This document shows, one piece after another, positions 34,165 through 42,897 of a stretch of DNA of 64,000 nucleotides. The DNA comes from Arachidicoccus rhizosphaerae. GTDB lineage: Bacteria; Bacteroidota; Bacteroidia; Chitinophagales; Chitinophagaceae. The notes beneath the pieces were generated by a model. The model was not told the origin of the DNA, searched no databases, and worked only from the letters and a program-made list of their open reading frames with translations. The translations under genes and the position numbers were made by a program. The stretch is from contig NZ_FNQY01000002.1 in assembly GCF_900107765.1 (NCBI RefSeq), positions 264,364-328,363 of the forward strand. Reading direction: 5' to 3'. Position 1 is the first letter of the stretch. Each line of letters starts with the position of its first letter.

Positions 34165-35289
34165 ATGTCAGAAACTAAACATTACATGGCAGTATTACAC
34201 AACCGAATCTCCCAGCAGGAGCTGAAACAGCGTTTAATGGAAGAACCGTTTAAACGCGTTACCATTAGTTATTATCAGTATTTTCCCATTGTCAACCCCC
34301 AGGAGTTCAGAGATGAGCTGTACAAAGCACTGTATCCATTAGGAGTATTTGGACGTATTTATGTGGCTAAAGAGGGGATGAATGCACAGATCAGCGTGCC
34401 TGAACATCACTTTGATGCCTTTAAAACCTATATCCATGGCTTAGCGCATTTGCAGGGTCTGCGCTTAAATATTGCGGTAGATGATGACGGCAAATCTTTC
34501 TGGGTGCTTAAAATCAAGGTCCGGGAGAAGATCGTTGCAGACGGGATTGAGGATCCCGCCTTTAATATGGAAAATAAGGGGAAATATGTAAATGCCCTGG
34601 AAATGAATACGTTGCTAGCGGACCCAGAGACGACAGTCATTGACATGCGTAATCATTATGAGTATGAAGTGGGGCATTTTGAAAATGCCATAGAAATCCC
34701 GTCAGATACTTTTAGAGATCAGCTGCCCATGGCACTTGAGGCCTTAAAAGGCAAAGAAGATAAAAACGTGGTCATGTATTGCACCGGCGGTATACGTTGT
34801 GAGAAAGCCAGCGCGTTTATGAAACACAATGGCTTTAAAAACGTCTATCACCTGGAGGGCGGTGTGATTCAGTATGCCCATCAGGTGAAGGAAAATGGGC
34901 TGGAGTCAAAATTTATCGGTAAAAACTTTGTTTTTGATAATCGTCTTGGAGAAAGAATTACTGGGGATGTCATTGCCCATTGTCATCAGTGCGGAAAGCC
35001 TTGCGATACCCATACGAACTGTAAAAACGACGGCTGCCATCTGCTGTTTATTCAATGTGAAGATTGCCGTGAAAAATACCAGGGCTGCTGTTCCAAGGAG
35101 TGTCTGGACACGGTAGATATGCCACTGGAAAGACAAAAAGAACTGAGAAAGGGTATAGATAAAGGGCGCAATGTCTTTAATAAATCTAAATCCAGACTAC
35201 GACCCAGACTAAATGAAATACTGGGGACTAAACCGGTGTTTGGTTCCAAAGATCTAGCCCCTGAAAACACAGATAAGAAAATTGAATAG
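34165..35289 (+). CDS. trhO: tRNA uridine-34 hydroxylase / rhodanese-like protein
   Basis: 374 residues, cytosolic. Order: N-terminal acylphosphatase-like domain (about 20-120, with [18 protein letters not shown]), a rhodanese domain (about 145-245, [20 protein letters not shown] and catalytic-loop [11 protein letters not shown]), and a C-terminal cysteine-rich zinc-type region ([14 protein letters not shown], then [16 protein letters not shown]). This layout is the TrhO (YceA) family, which forms 5-hydroxyuridine at the tRNA wobble position using O2. The start codon ATG follows a CCCTG context without a Shine-Dalgarno. An ordinary sulfurtransferase is the less likely reading. Confidence 0.92.
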   Translation: MSETKHYMAVLHNRISQQELKQRLMEEPFKRVTISYYQYFPIVNPQEFRDELYKALYPLGVFGRIYVAKEGMNAQISVPEHHFDAFKTYIHGLAHLQGLRLNIAVDDDGKSFWVLKIKVREKIVADGIEDPAFNMENKGKYVNALEMNTLLADPETTVIDMRNHYEYEVGHFENAIEIPSDTFRDQLPMALEALKGKEDKNVVMYCTGGIRCEKASAFMKHNGFKNVYHLEGGVIQYAHQVKENGLESKFIGKNFVFDNRLGERITGDVIAHCHQCGKPCDTHTNCKNDGCHLLFIQCEDCREKYQGCCSKECLDTVDMPLERQKELRKGIDKGRNVFNKSKSRLRPRLNEILGTKPVFGSKDLAPENTDKKIE

Positions 35290-35337
35290 TTGCGAGGAAC
35301 CGGGTGAGACGATGCACCCCCTGGCCACAAATATGTT

Positions 35338-35382
35338 GAACTAAAAAGGCTTCACCTATAAGGAAGAAGCCTTTTTTAGTTC
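35338..35382. terminator. bidirectional terminator between trhO and amn
   Basis: GAACTAAAAA-GGCTTC pairs with GAAGCC-TTTTTTAGTTC around a 12-base loop. A runs on the left and T runs on the right make it work for both convergent genes. Confidence 0.8.
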
Positions 35383-35405
35383 AGAAAAAACCGTTCATAC
35401 GCCGC

Positions 35406-36185
35406 TTACAGGTACCTGAGATGCCTTACCGTAAGACCGTTATTAATTAATTGTTTCAAAGAGTCGATACCGATTTTTATATGGTTGTCCACATAGGAAG
35501 TCGTCACTTTTTTATCACTTTCTGCAGTTTTGATGCCTTCTGCCACCATGGGCTGGTCACTGACCAGTAACAGTGCTCCCGTTGGGATATGATTATAAAA
35601 TCCAACGGTAAAGATCGTGGCTGTTTCCATATCTACGGCGTAAGCCCTAATGCGGGTCAGATATTTTTTAAAGGCATCATCATGTTCCCAAACCCGGCGG
35701 TTGGTCGTATATACCGTTCCGGTCCAGTAATCGACTTTATAATCTCTGGCGGTGGTGGAGATGGCCTTTTGTAAGGCAAAGGCCGGCAGGGCCGGTACTT
35801 CTGGCGGGAAATAATCATTGGACGTACCTTCTCCTCGTATCGCCGCAATGGGTAGTATCAGGTCTCCGATTTTATTTCTTTTTTTCAGCCCGCCGCATTT
35901 ACCTAAAAATAATGCGGCCTTGGGTTTAATGGCCGATAAAAGATCCATAATGGTGGCGGCTCCCGGGCTGCCCATGCCAAAATTTATAATGGTGATGTTG
36001 TCCGCCGTTGCGCACTGGAAGGGCTTGTCCTTGCCAATCACCGGCACATTATTCCACTCGGCAAACTTTTCAACATAATTGGCAAAATTGGTCAGTAGTA
36101 TATATTCTCCGAAATTTTTGAGTTTTTCTCCGGTATAACGTGGTAACCAGTTGGTTACAATATCGTTTCTGTCTTTTAACGGCAT
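35406..36185 (-). CDS. amn: AMP nucleosidase (short type)
   Basis: 259 residues. It is a nucleoside-phosphorylase-like protein that hydrolyses AMP to adenine and ribose-5-phosphate. The fold is shown by IINFGMGSPGAATIMDLL, FLGKCGGLKKRNKIGDLILP and the ribose-binding AVDMETATIFTVG with its Met-Glu-Thr, then LLVSDQPM with the catalytic Asp. Length and wording match the short Amn of Bacteroidota, without the N-terminal domain of E. coli Amn. A uridine or purine phosphorylase function is the alternative. It is alone between trhO and the HsdR-N gene. Confidence 0.85.
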   Translation of the reverse strand: MPLKDRNDIVTNWLPRYTGEKLKNFGEYILLTNFANYVEKFAEWNNVPVIGKDKPFQCATADNITIINFGMGSPGAATIMDLLSAIKPKAALFLGKCGGLKKRNKIGDLILPIAAIRGEGTSNDYFPPEVPALPAFALQKAISTTARDYKVDYWTGTVYTTNRRVWEHDDAFKKYLTRIRAYAVDMETATIFTVGFYNHIPTGALLLVSDQPMVAEGIKTAESDKKVTTSYVDNHIKIGIDSLKQLINNGLTVRHLRYL

Positions 36186-36337
36186 ATGATAATAGGGTAG
36201 TTTTCAATAATTAAAAATAAGGTCTTACCTGTGTCGCCCTTAATTGCAGTATTACATTTTATTTAGTTTTAAGGCATTCATAATCTTTGATTGAGGCACC
36301 TAACAGGTAAACGAATATACAGAATTTATGGTTGTGC

Positions 36338-36345
36338 CAAAATTA
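36338..36345 (-). promoter_or_regulatory. possible amn -7 promoter element
   Basis: TAATTTTG on the minus strand, about 150 bases upstream of the amn ATG. The distance makes the assignment weak. Confidence 0.3.
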
Positions 36346-36425
36346 GGATTTAAGGACGATCTTTCCCCCCGCCATTCATCCAGCCAACAAAAAAATAATG
36401 GATTGGCAGCCGCTTTAAAGTTCAG

Positions 36426-36887
36426 ATGCTTACTTTTGAGCTCATGTTAGCAGTCGAGTTCCCGGAACCTGATTTTAGGTTCCAGGGAGAAAAAGGCCAG
36501 GAAATGATCTGGGATTCCATTCGCAGAAAATGGGTCCGCCTCACGCCGGAGGAGTGGGTGCGGCAGAATTTTGTGCGCTTTTTAACGGGCGTAAAAGGGT
36601 ATCCGCCCTCACTGATTGCCATAGAAAAGCAAATCAGGCTGGGGGAACTGAGTAAAAGATATGATATTGCGGTATATTATAATACGCAGCCCTGGCTGGT
36701 GATTGAATGTAAAGAACCCGAAGTGGCTATTGACCAAAAGGTACTGGAACAAATACTCAGATATAATGCAAAGCTGACCGCACAATTTCTGATTCTCACC
36801 AACGGACATCAGCATTTTGGCTGGCAGATCGAAAATGCCGGTTTCAGGTGGCTGGAGGCATTGCCGGATTGGCCAGGAATTGCCTAG
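36426..36887 (+). CDS. orphan HsdR N-terminal-like nuclease-fold protein
   Basis: 153 residues. The words DSIRRKWVRLTPEEWVRQNF, YPPSLIAIEKQI, KRYDIAVYYNTQPWLVIECK and ILTNGHQHFGWQIE match the type I restriction enzyme R protein N-terminal family. The PD-(D/E)xK-type core is visible as D before the ECK triad. There are no hsdM or hsdS genes and no helicase part, so this is the stand-alone form that is common in Bacteroidota; its role is unknown. The start could be at 36426 or at an ATG six codons later. It ends about 107 bp before ccmC. Confidence 0.8.
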   Translation: MLTFELMLAVEFPEPDFRFQGEKGQEMIWDSIRRKWVRLTPEEWVRQNFVRFLTGVKGYPPSLIAIEKQIRLGELSKRYDIAVYYNTQPWLVIECKEPEVAIDQKVLEQILRYNAKLTAQFLILTNGHQHFGWQIENAGFRWLEALPDWPGIA

Positions 36888-36956
36888 ATGAGGAGGGGAG
36901 AAGAAAATTTTTACAAAATATTCAAACTAACAAATGTTTGGATGAGCATTTTTATA

Positions 36957-36964
36957 TAATTTTG
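36957..36964 (+). promoter_or_regulatory. putative ccmC promoter
   Basis: TAATTTTG at -7, with TTTG at 36937-36940 as a -33 box (16-base spacing), 30 bases upstream of the ccmC ATG at 36995. It is one of the clearest promoters in the window. Confidence 0.6.
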
Positions 36965-36994
36965 CAAAGCAAAGGACAAAAACTAAATACAGAT

Positions 36995-37678
36995 ATGCGC
37001 AAGAACTGGTGGAAGATACTGACATTTATATTATTAATGTATGTATGTACGGAGGGTTTTTTTGTCAAAATTCCGGTTTTGGATGACCGTCTGCAGCAGT
37101 CCATCAGAAATTTGTTTTTCCATGTACCCATGTGGATTGCCATGATGATTTTACTGTCCGTATCCGTGGTATATGCCATCAAATTTTTGCGTACCGGTAA
37201 CAAAAAAGATGATATTATCTCATTGGAATTTGCGAGAGCCGGTTTGTTATTTAGTCTTATCGGGCTGTTTACCGGTATGATCTGGGCTAAATATCAATGG
37301 GGGGCAGCCTGGAGTAATGATCCTAAACAGACCGGAACGGCCATGGCCATTTTAATATATTGCGCCTATTTTGTTTTAAGAGGCTCCATGAATGATATGG
37401 ACAAGAAAGCGAAGATCGGTGCCGTATACAATATTTTTGCCTTCTGTATGTTATTCCCCACCCTTTGGATCATGCCACGCCTGACCGAAAGCCTGCATCC
37501 GGGCGGCATGGGCAGTCAGGGAAATCCCGGACTGAATCCAAATGATACCTCCGAAGGATTAAAGACCGTTATGTATCCTGCATTTATTGGTTGGACCTTA
37601 CTTGGAGTTTGGGTCGCCAGTATTTTTGTCCGCTACAGAACGCTGCTGGAAAAGAAACTCGACCGGGCCGCCGGTTAA
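36995..37678 (+). CDS. ccmC: cytochrome c biogenesis protein CcmC (heme exporter)
   Basis: About 227 residues from ATG 36995; the frame is open further upstream, but that part overlaps the previous gene. Six hydrophobic helices are present. The tryptophan-rich heme signature of the CcmC/CcmF family is WGAAWSNDPKQT after the third or fourth helix, and the preceding FHVPMW carries a candidate heme-ligand His. CcmC moves heme to CcmE for covalent cytochrome c assembly. Only ccmD follows; ccmA, B, E, F and H are not in the window. Confidence 0.92.
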   Translation: MRKNWWKILTFILLMYVCTEGFFVKIPVLDDRLQQSIRNLFFHVPMWIAMMILLSVSVVYAIKFLRTGNKKDDIISLEFARAGLLFSLIGLFTGMIWAKYQWGAAWSNDPKQTGTAMAILIYCAYFVLRGSMNDMDKKAKIGAVYNIFAFCMLFPTLWIMPRLTESLHPGGMGSQGNPGLNPNDTSEGLKTVMYPAFIGWTLLGVWVASIFVRYRTLLEKKLDRAAG

Positions 37679-37769
37679 AGTATACATGTAATAATCAATC
37701 ATCATCCGTTGTAACCAAACACCTGATCGTCTCACAATCATCTTAAATCAAAAAGAAACTTTAATCACC

Positions 37770-38003
37770 ATGCAAATTCTTAAAAAATCTTTTCTGCTAG
37801 CCCTTATTCTTGCTACCGGCGTCTGCAGCCGTTTATTCGCACAGGGTGCCGCTTCGAAAGGCGCAGAAGATTTTATGAATAGTAATGGAAAAATCTATGT
37901 TGTTGTTGCGGTAGTGGTATTAATCGTTATCGCCCTATTTGCCTATCTGTTTTACTTGGACAGAAAGATAGCCAGAATGGAAAAGGAGCATGATCAACAA
38001 TGA
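37770..38003 (+). CDS. ccmD: CcmD-family small membrane protein
   Basis: 77 residues. An N-terminal signal-like helix ends in AQG, then a linker, then a single strongly hydrophobic helix KIYVVVAVVVLIVIALFAYL with a charged tail YLDRKIARMEKEHDQQ. This is the form seen in Bacteroidota CcmD, a small partner of CcmC needed to release holo-CcmE. It is 91 bp after ccmC and 25 bp before the dehydrogenase gene. Confidence 0.8.
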   Translation: MQILKKSFLLALILATGVCSRLFAQGAASKGAEDFMNSNGKIYVVVAVVVLIVIALFAYLFYLDRKIARMEKEHDQQ

Positions 38004-38028
38004 TATATAATCCATAAACATTCAAACA

Positions 38029-39444
38029 ATGGCAGAACAAAACAGTTTTTTTGAAAATGTCAACAAGAACTTTGACAAAGCCAGTAAATTCACCAAATGG
38101 CCCGAAGGGCTGCTCGAGCAGATTAAAGCTGCGAACTCAGTATTAAGATTAAGGTTCCCGCTTAAAAGAGATGACGGATCCCTGGAAGTGATTGAAGCCT
38201 ACCGCGTGCAACATTCCCACCATAAGACACCATGTAAAGGGGGCATCCGCTTTAGTGAAAACGTAGACCAGGATGAAGTAATGGCGCTTGCCGCCCTGAT
38301 GACCTACAAATGCGCCATCGTCAACGTGCCATTTGCGGGCGGCAAGGGCGGCATTAAAATAAATCCCAAAAAATACAGTGAGTTTGAACTCCAGAAAATT
38401 ACCAGACGATATACATCGGAGCTCATCAAAAAGAACTTTATAGGACCGGGCATCGACGTTCCGGCGCCGGATTATGGTACCGGTGCCAGGGAAATGGCCT
38501 GGATACTGGATACTTATATGTCCATGAACCCGGGCCAGATTGACGGTGCCGCCTGTGTGACGGGTAAACCTGTTTCCCAGGGCGGCGTCAGAGGCAGGAC
38601 GGAAGCTACGGGTCTTGGTGTGTTCTACGGTGTCAGGGAGGTCTGTAATACCCATAGGGTAATGGATAAGGTAGGACTGCCTATGGGTGTGGAAGGAAAA
38701 CGGGTGATTATTCAGGGACTGGGTAATGTGGGCTTCCACAGCGCAAAATTCTTCCGTGCCTTTGGCGCAAAAGTCATAGCCATCGCCGAATACGAAGGGG
38801 CTATTTACTGTGAAGACGGTTTAAATGAAGAAGAAGTATTAAAACATAGAAAGAAAACAGGCTCCATTTTGAATTTTCCGGGAGCGACCAATCTGGCTTC
38901 CAGTGGCGATGCCCTGGAAACGCCCTGCGATATTTTAATACCCGCCGCCTTAGAAAGCGTCATACATATTGGGAATGCAGATAAAATCAAGGCTAAGATA
39001 ATAGGAGAGGCCGCCAACGGCCCACTGACGCCTGAAGCTGACGCCATTTTAAATGCAAAAGGGATCGTCATTATTCCGGATATGTATCTGAATGCCGGCG
39101 GGGTAACCGTCTCTTATTTTGAGTGGTTGAAAAACTTAAGTCATGTGCGGTATGGTAGAATGGAAAAGCGTTTTACTGAAAACATGAATAAGCAGATTTT
39201 AGCGCAGCTGGAGGATCTGACCGGCAAAAAGGTAAGCAGCGCCGAAAGAGCTTTCATTGAACATGGGGCAGATGAAGTAGATCTGGTCTATAGCGGTCTG
39301 GAAGAAACCATGGTGTCCGCCACCCGGGAGATCCTGGAAGTATGGGACAGCAATGACGAGATTCCGGATATGCGTACGGCAGCCTATATTGTCGCCATCA
39401 ATAAAGTAGGGACTTCCTATGATGAATTAGGTATTTTCCCATAA
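38029..39444 (+). CDS. Glu/Leu/Phe/Val-type glutamate dehydrogenase
   Basis: 471 residues, with the family words [28 protein letters not shown], the catalytic-lysine loop [15 protein letters not shown] and the Rossmann site [14 protein letters not shown]. It interconverts glutamate and 2-oxoglutarate plus ammonium with NAD(P)H. It lies 25 bp after ccmD with no clear own promoter, so it may be cotranscribed with it; it ends in a strong terminator. Glutamate is the likely substrate, but leucine or another amino acid cannot be excluded. Cofactor preference is not certain. Confidence 0.92.
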   Translation: MAEQNSFFENVNKNFDKASKFTKWPEGLLEQIKAANSVLRLRFPLKRDDGSLEVIEAYRVQHSHHKTPCKGGIRFSENVDQDEVMALAALMTYKCAIVNVPFAGGKGGIKINPKKYSEFELQKITRRYTSELIKKNFIGPGIDVPAPDYGTGAREMAWILDTYMSMNPGQIDGAACVTGKPVSQGGVRGRTEATGLGVFYGVREVCNTHRVMDKVGLPMGVEGKRVIIQGLGNVGFHSAKFFRAFGAKVIAIAEYEGAIYCEDGLNEEEVLKHRKKTGSILNFPGATNLASSGDALETPCDILIPAALESVIHIGNADKIKAKIIGEAANGPLTPEADAILNAKGIVIIPDMYLNAGGVTVSYFEWLKNLSHVRYGRMEKRFTENMNKQILAQLEDLTGKKVSSAERAFIEHGADEVDLVYSGLEETMVSATREILEVWDSNDEIPDMRTAAYIVAINKVGTSYDELGIFP

Positions 39445-39467
39445 GGGTTGGTTTTAAAATGTAAGCT

Positions 39468-39514
39468 GAACTCTCCTTAAAGCCCCCTGGCTTTTAGGGA
39501 GAGTTCCCGTTTTC
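39468..39514 (+). terminator. terminator of the dehydrogenase gene
   Basis: GAACTCTCCTTAAAGCC pairs with GGCTTTTAGGGAGAGTTC around a CCCT loop, followed by CCGTTTT. One bulge. It starts 24 bases after the stop. Confidence 0.75.
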
Positions 39515-39563
39515 AGACCCGGCATAATTTAGTCAGAGGCAAGGATTTGCCAGCTAATTGCTG

Positions 39564-39571
39564 TATTTTTG
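39564..39571 (+). promoter_or_regulatory. putative prfB -7 promoter element
   Basis: TATTTTTG, a full TAnnTTTG match, 42 bases upstream of the prfB ATG. TTTG at 39546-39549 is 14 bases further up, closer than usual. Confidence 0.5.
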
Positions 39572-39613
39572 CCCTGAACATATTTATTTATATTTTTATA
39601 TTAAACTTCAGAA

Positions 39614-40709
39614 ATGACGATTGAGCATTTAAAGGATATAAGAGACAGGGTTTTGGTCTTGAGGAGGTTTCTTTGACGTCGAGAACCGACAGTCTAAATT
39701 AGAAGAAGACAGAAGACTTAGTGTTTCTGCCGGGTTCTGGGATAACAATGAACGGGCCACGCAGATCATGAAAGAAATACAGACGCTGGAATATTGGATT
39801 CAGTTGTATGAAGGTGCCGCCACTGCGGTGGAGGACTTCGCGGTCCTTTTTGAATTCTGGAAATCTTCAGATGCTACAGAAGAAGAAACGAAAATTGCAT
39901 ATGACCTGGCTTTAAGCAAGTTAGATGAAGCGGAATTTAAAAGCACGCTTAATAAACCCGAAGATGAACTGCCGGCTGTGGTGCAGATCAATCCTGGTGC
40001 AGGAGGTACGGAAAGCCAGGACTGGGCAGAAATGTTGCTGCGTATGTACCGGATGTATGGCGATAAACAAGGCTGGAAAGTAACAGAGCTGGACTATCAG
40101 CAGGGGGAGACTGCCGGCATAAAAAGTGCCGCCCTGGAATTTGAGGGCCCCTTTGCTTATGGGTTCTTAAAAGGAGAGAGCGGTGTGCACCGTCTGGTCA
40201 GAATATCGCCCTTTGACAGCAATGCCCGCAGACATACTTCATTTGCCTCTGTTTATGTGTATCCGCTAATTGATGACTCTATTGAGATTGAGGTGAACCC
40301 TGCCGATCTTGAGTGGGAATTCTATCGCAGTGGAGGTAAAGGGGGGCAGAACGTTAATAAGGTGGAAACTGCCGTGCGCTTAAAACACGGACCCTCGGGT
40401 ATTATTGTAGAGTGTCAGCAGGCCAGGACACAGGGTGAAAACCGGGAAATTGCATTAACGATGCTCAAGAGCCGGTTATATGAAGAAGAGCTCAGACGCA
40501 GACAGGAGGAGCAAAATAAAAACAATGCCAATAAGAAGAAGATCGAGTGGGGTTCACAGATAAGAAGCTATGTTTTTCATCCCTATAAAATGATTAAAGA
40601 CCACAGAACCGATTATGAAACCGGGAATATTCAGCCTGTGATGGATGGTGAGCTGGATGGCTTTATAAAAGCCACCCTGATGAGCCAGGGCGATCAAGAG
40701 CAGGAGTAA
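39614..40709 (+). CDS. prfB: peptide chain release factor 2, with programmed +1 frameshift
   Basis: The gene starts at ATG 39614 ([11 protein letters not shown]). After 20 codons the frame meets TGA at 39674 and continues in the +1 frame at 39675 (GAC) to 40709, giving about 364 residues, the usual RF2 length. RF2 ends translation at UGA and UAA. The sequence shows the UGA-specific SPF tripeptide ([12 protein letters not shown]) and the catalytic GGQ ([11 protein letters not shown]). The frameshift site is AGGAGG-TTT-CTT-TGA-C, the classical RF2 autoregulation signal with an internal Shine-Dalgarno. An annotation without this shift would start the gene at 39768 and lose 51 residues. Confidence 0.96.
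39662..39677 (+). promoter_or_regulatory. prfB programmed +1 frameshift site
   Basis: AGGAGGTTTCTTTGAC: Shine-Dalgarno-like AGGAGG three bases before CTT TGA C. tRNA-Leu on CTT slips one base forward when RF2 is limiting, so RF2 controls its own synthesis. Same arrangement as in E. coli prfB. Confidence 0.95.
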
Positions 40710-40876
40710 GTTGTAGGGTATTACCCGGCAGGTTACCATAGAAATTTTAGGTGTGCTAAATGCAGGCTGACGGTTGTAGAACAATACCATCCATTTAAAT
40801 TATAAAAATGTAGCGGAAGTTAAATAAACAGGGGAAGTATCCCTAAGCCTTTGTTTTACTTAACCGTACCCACCTT

Positions 40877-42394
40877 ATGTCCCTGAATAATCAACATATA
40901 GATGCTAAAGACAACAAGGACCTTTTATTGCGGAGGTTTAAGGAAATATTGAAAAGCAAATTTCCTTATCTCTTACCCTTTGCGAAAAAAGGCAGCGACA
41001 GAACTTTGGAGCGGCGCAAAATGCGTCCGCTACTGCTGGCCGTCAGCGGAGGAATGGACAGTATGGTGCTGGGGCATCTGCTTTATGAAGCGGGCCTTCC
41101 TGCTATTTGGGTGCATTGCAATTTTAAGTTAAGGGGAGAAGAAAGCACCCGGGATGAGGATTTTGTCCGTCAGCAGGCTGACTTCTTACAGGTACCTTTA
41201 ATCGTTCAGTCTTTTGATGCCAAACAAAAGGCAAAGGAATGGAAAATGTCCATCGAGGAAACAGCCCGGAAGCTGCGCTATGATTTTTTTAAAAGCCTGC
41301 TGCAGCAGGACTTCCGTAGCTTGAATGGCTCGCATAAATTGGAAAGCTATCGGCTCAATAGTGCGGGTATAGAACAGCTTCCAGGACTGCAGGCACCGGA
41401 ATTTTTAATGACAGCGCATCACTGCGGCGACCAGATTGAAACCTTATTGCTTAATTTTTTCAGAGGAACAGGGATCGCCGGACTGGGCGCCATGCGGTTT
41501 AAAAATGATTATATTCTAAGGCCTTTATTAGAAGTGAAAAGAGCTGATTTATTGCGTTATGCCCGGGCCATGCAGATACCCTGGGTGGAAGATTCCAGCA
41601 ATCAGTCCACAGACTATACCAGAAATTTTCTGCGTCATGAAATCCTGCCGGCGCTTAAAAAGCAGTATCCTTATATTGAGGATACCCTGTTGGATAATAC
41701 CCGCAGGTTTCAGCAGGGAGGCGTCTTGTATCAAAAGGGGCTGGATGCCTATAAAAAAAGACTGTACCTGTGGAAAAACGACCAGCTGCATCTAAGTGTA
41801 TTGCTCTTACAGAAATCAAGACTGGCCACCACGCTTTTATGGGAGGCTTTAAAGGATTTTGATTTCAGTGCGGGACAGATTTCAGAAGTAGAGAAACTAC
41901 TGGAGGCCGGGAGCGGCGCCTATATGGATAACCCCGAAAAGACCTACCGTATACTCAGAAACAGGGCGCATTTGGTGCTGACGCCGCTGAGCCCGGAAAA
42001 GGCATTGACGGTTCTAATCGCAAGCACGGATCACAGCGTAGAATTTGGGGAAGGCTTACTGGAACTCCAGTCTATTGAGCCAGTCTCAGGCTCCGTAAAA
42101 ATCATCCAGGATCCGGCGGTGGCTCAGCTGGACAGCCGGGATATTCAATTTCCTTTGGTGTTAAGAAAGTGGAAGGAGGGCGACTATTTTTATCCTTTGG
42201 GCATGCGCAAAAAGAAAAAGGTCGCCCGCTTTCTGACGGACAATAAACTGGGCATTCATGAAAAAAGCAGGATTTGGGTGCTGGAGAGCGCCGGCAGGAT
42301 TATCTGGGTCGTCGGACAGCGGCCGGATGACCGGTTTAAAATCAGCGCCGGCAGTGAAAAGGTGCTGAAAATACGCTTTACAGAAAAAAAATAA
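40877..42394 (+). CDS. tilS: tRNA(Ile)-lysidine synthetase
   Basis: 505 residues. TilS changes C34 of tRNA-Ile(CAU) to lysidine so that AUA is read as isoleucine. The PP-loop ATPase site LLAVSGGMDSMVLGHLL is at about residue 55-71, followed by WVHCNFKLRGEES, a further HHCGDQIETLLLNFFRG, and the RPLLEVKRADLLRYA segment. The C-terminal TilS-type domain is present (FPLVLRKWKEGDYFYPLGM near 414). The N-terminus is about 30 residues longer than E. coli TilS. It is likely essential. Confidence 0.95.
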   Translation: MSLNNQHIDAKDNKDLLLRRFKEILKSKFPYLLPFAKKGSDRTLERRKMRPLLLAVSGGMDSMVLGHLLYEAGLPAIWVHCNFKLRGEESTRDEDFVRQQADFLQVPLIVQSFDAKQKAKEWKMSIEETARKLRYDFFKSLLQQDFRSLNGSHKLESYRLNSAGIEQLPGLQAPEFLMTAHHCGDQIETLLLNFFRGTGIAGLGAMRFKNDYILRPLLEVKRADLLRYARAMQIPWVEDSSNQSTDYTRNFLRHEILPALKKQYPYIEDTLLDNTRRFQQGGVLYQKGLDAYKKRLYLWKNDQLHLSVLLLQKSRLATTLLWEALKDFDFSAGQISEVEKLLEAGSGAYMDNPEKTYRILRNRAHLVLTPLSPEKALTVLIASTDHSVEFGEGLLELQSIEPVSGSVKIIQDPAVAQLDSRDIQFPLVLRKWKEGDYFYPLGMRKKKKVARFLTDNKLGIHEKSRIWVLESAGRIIWVVGQRPDDRFKISAGSEKVLKIRFTEKK

Positions 42395-42509
42395 CAGGAA
42401 TTCTTAAGGATAACGTAAAACTGCCCGCCGCAAGACACAAACGATTGCCTGGATAGGCCCCCGGCTCAGTGGAATGTGCTATATTCGCAGTTCAAATCCA
42501 GTTAAAATT

Positions 42510-42833
42510 ATGGCAAATCAGAAGGATCAAAAATCGACGCCCGAACAGCTCAATATCGAAATCAGTGAGGAAGTAGCCGAAGGTACTTATTCCAATCTGG
42601 CGATCATTACCCACAGCAATGCAGAATTTATTACAGATTTTGTCAATGTCATGCCTGGAAACCCGAAAAGTAAAGTCAAGGCAAGGATTATCATGACGCC
42701 CATGCATGCTAAAAGGCTCCTGAACGCCTTAGCCGATAATATCCACCGCTTTGAAAGTGAACACGGAGAAATCAGAGATCTGGACTCCATCGAAATTCCC
42801 TTGAATTTCGGGGGGCCTGCCGCTGAGGCTTAA
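42510..42833 (+). CDS. DUF3467-family protein
   Basis: About 107 residues from ATG 42510. The sequence follows the DUF3467 pattern: LNIEISEEVAEGTYSNLAII, HSNAEFITDFVNVMPG, KARIIMTPMHAKRLLNALADN and a terminal EIPLNFG. The family is small, mostly Bacteroidota, and has no known function; it resembles an oligomeric beta-protein. It sits between tilS and pruA. A TATATTCG, one mismatch to TAnnTTTG, lies upstream. Confidence 0.85.
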   Translation: MANQKDQKSTPEQLNIEISEEVAEGTYSNLAIITHSNAEFITDFVNVMPGNPKSKVKARIIMTPMHAKRLLNALADNIHRFESEHGEIRDLDSIEIPLNFGGPAAEA

Positions 42834-42897
42834 ACCCGCTGTCATCTGTGGAGATTCAATCATTTAAAGTTTTTAATCAAGTACAAATTATAATTTT

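Noticed and set aside
36848..36994. 49-codon extension of CcmC
   Set aside because: It overlaps the end of the HsdR-N gene and lacks a membrane pattern; a promoter with -7 and -33 boxes lies within it, just before ATG 36995.
38149..38739. Minus-strand frame of 196 codons
   Set aside because: It lies entirely antisense to the glutamate dehydrogenase gene, whose motifs are intact; the translation has no domain pattern.
42474..42509. Possible tRNA T-loop (CAGTTCAAATCC) before the DUF3467 gene
   Set aside because: No acceptor stem, anticodon arm or D arm can be formed around it.
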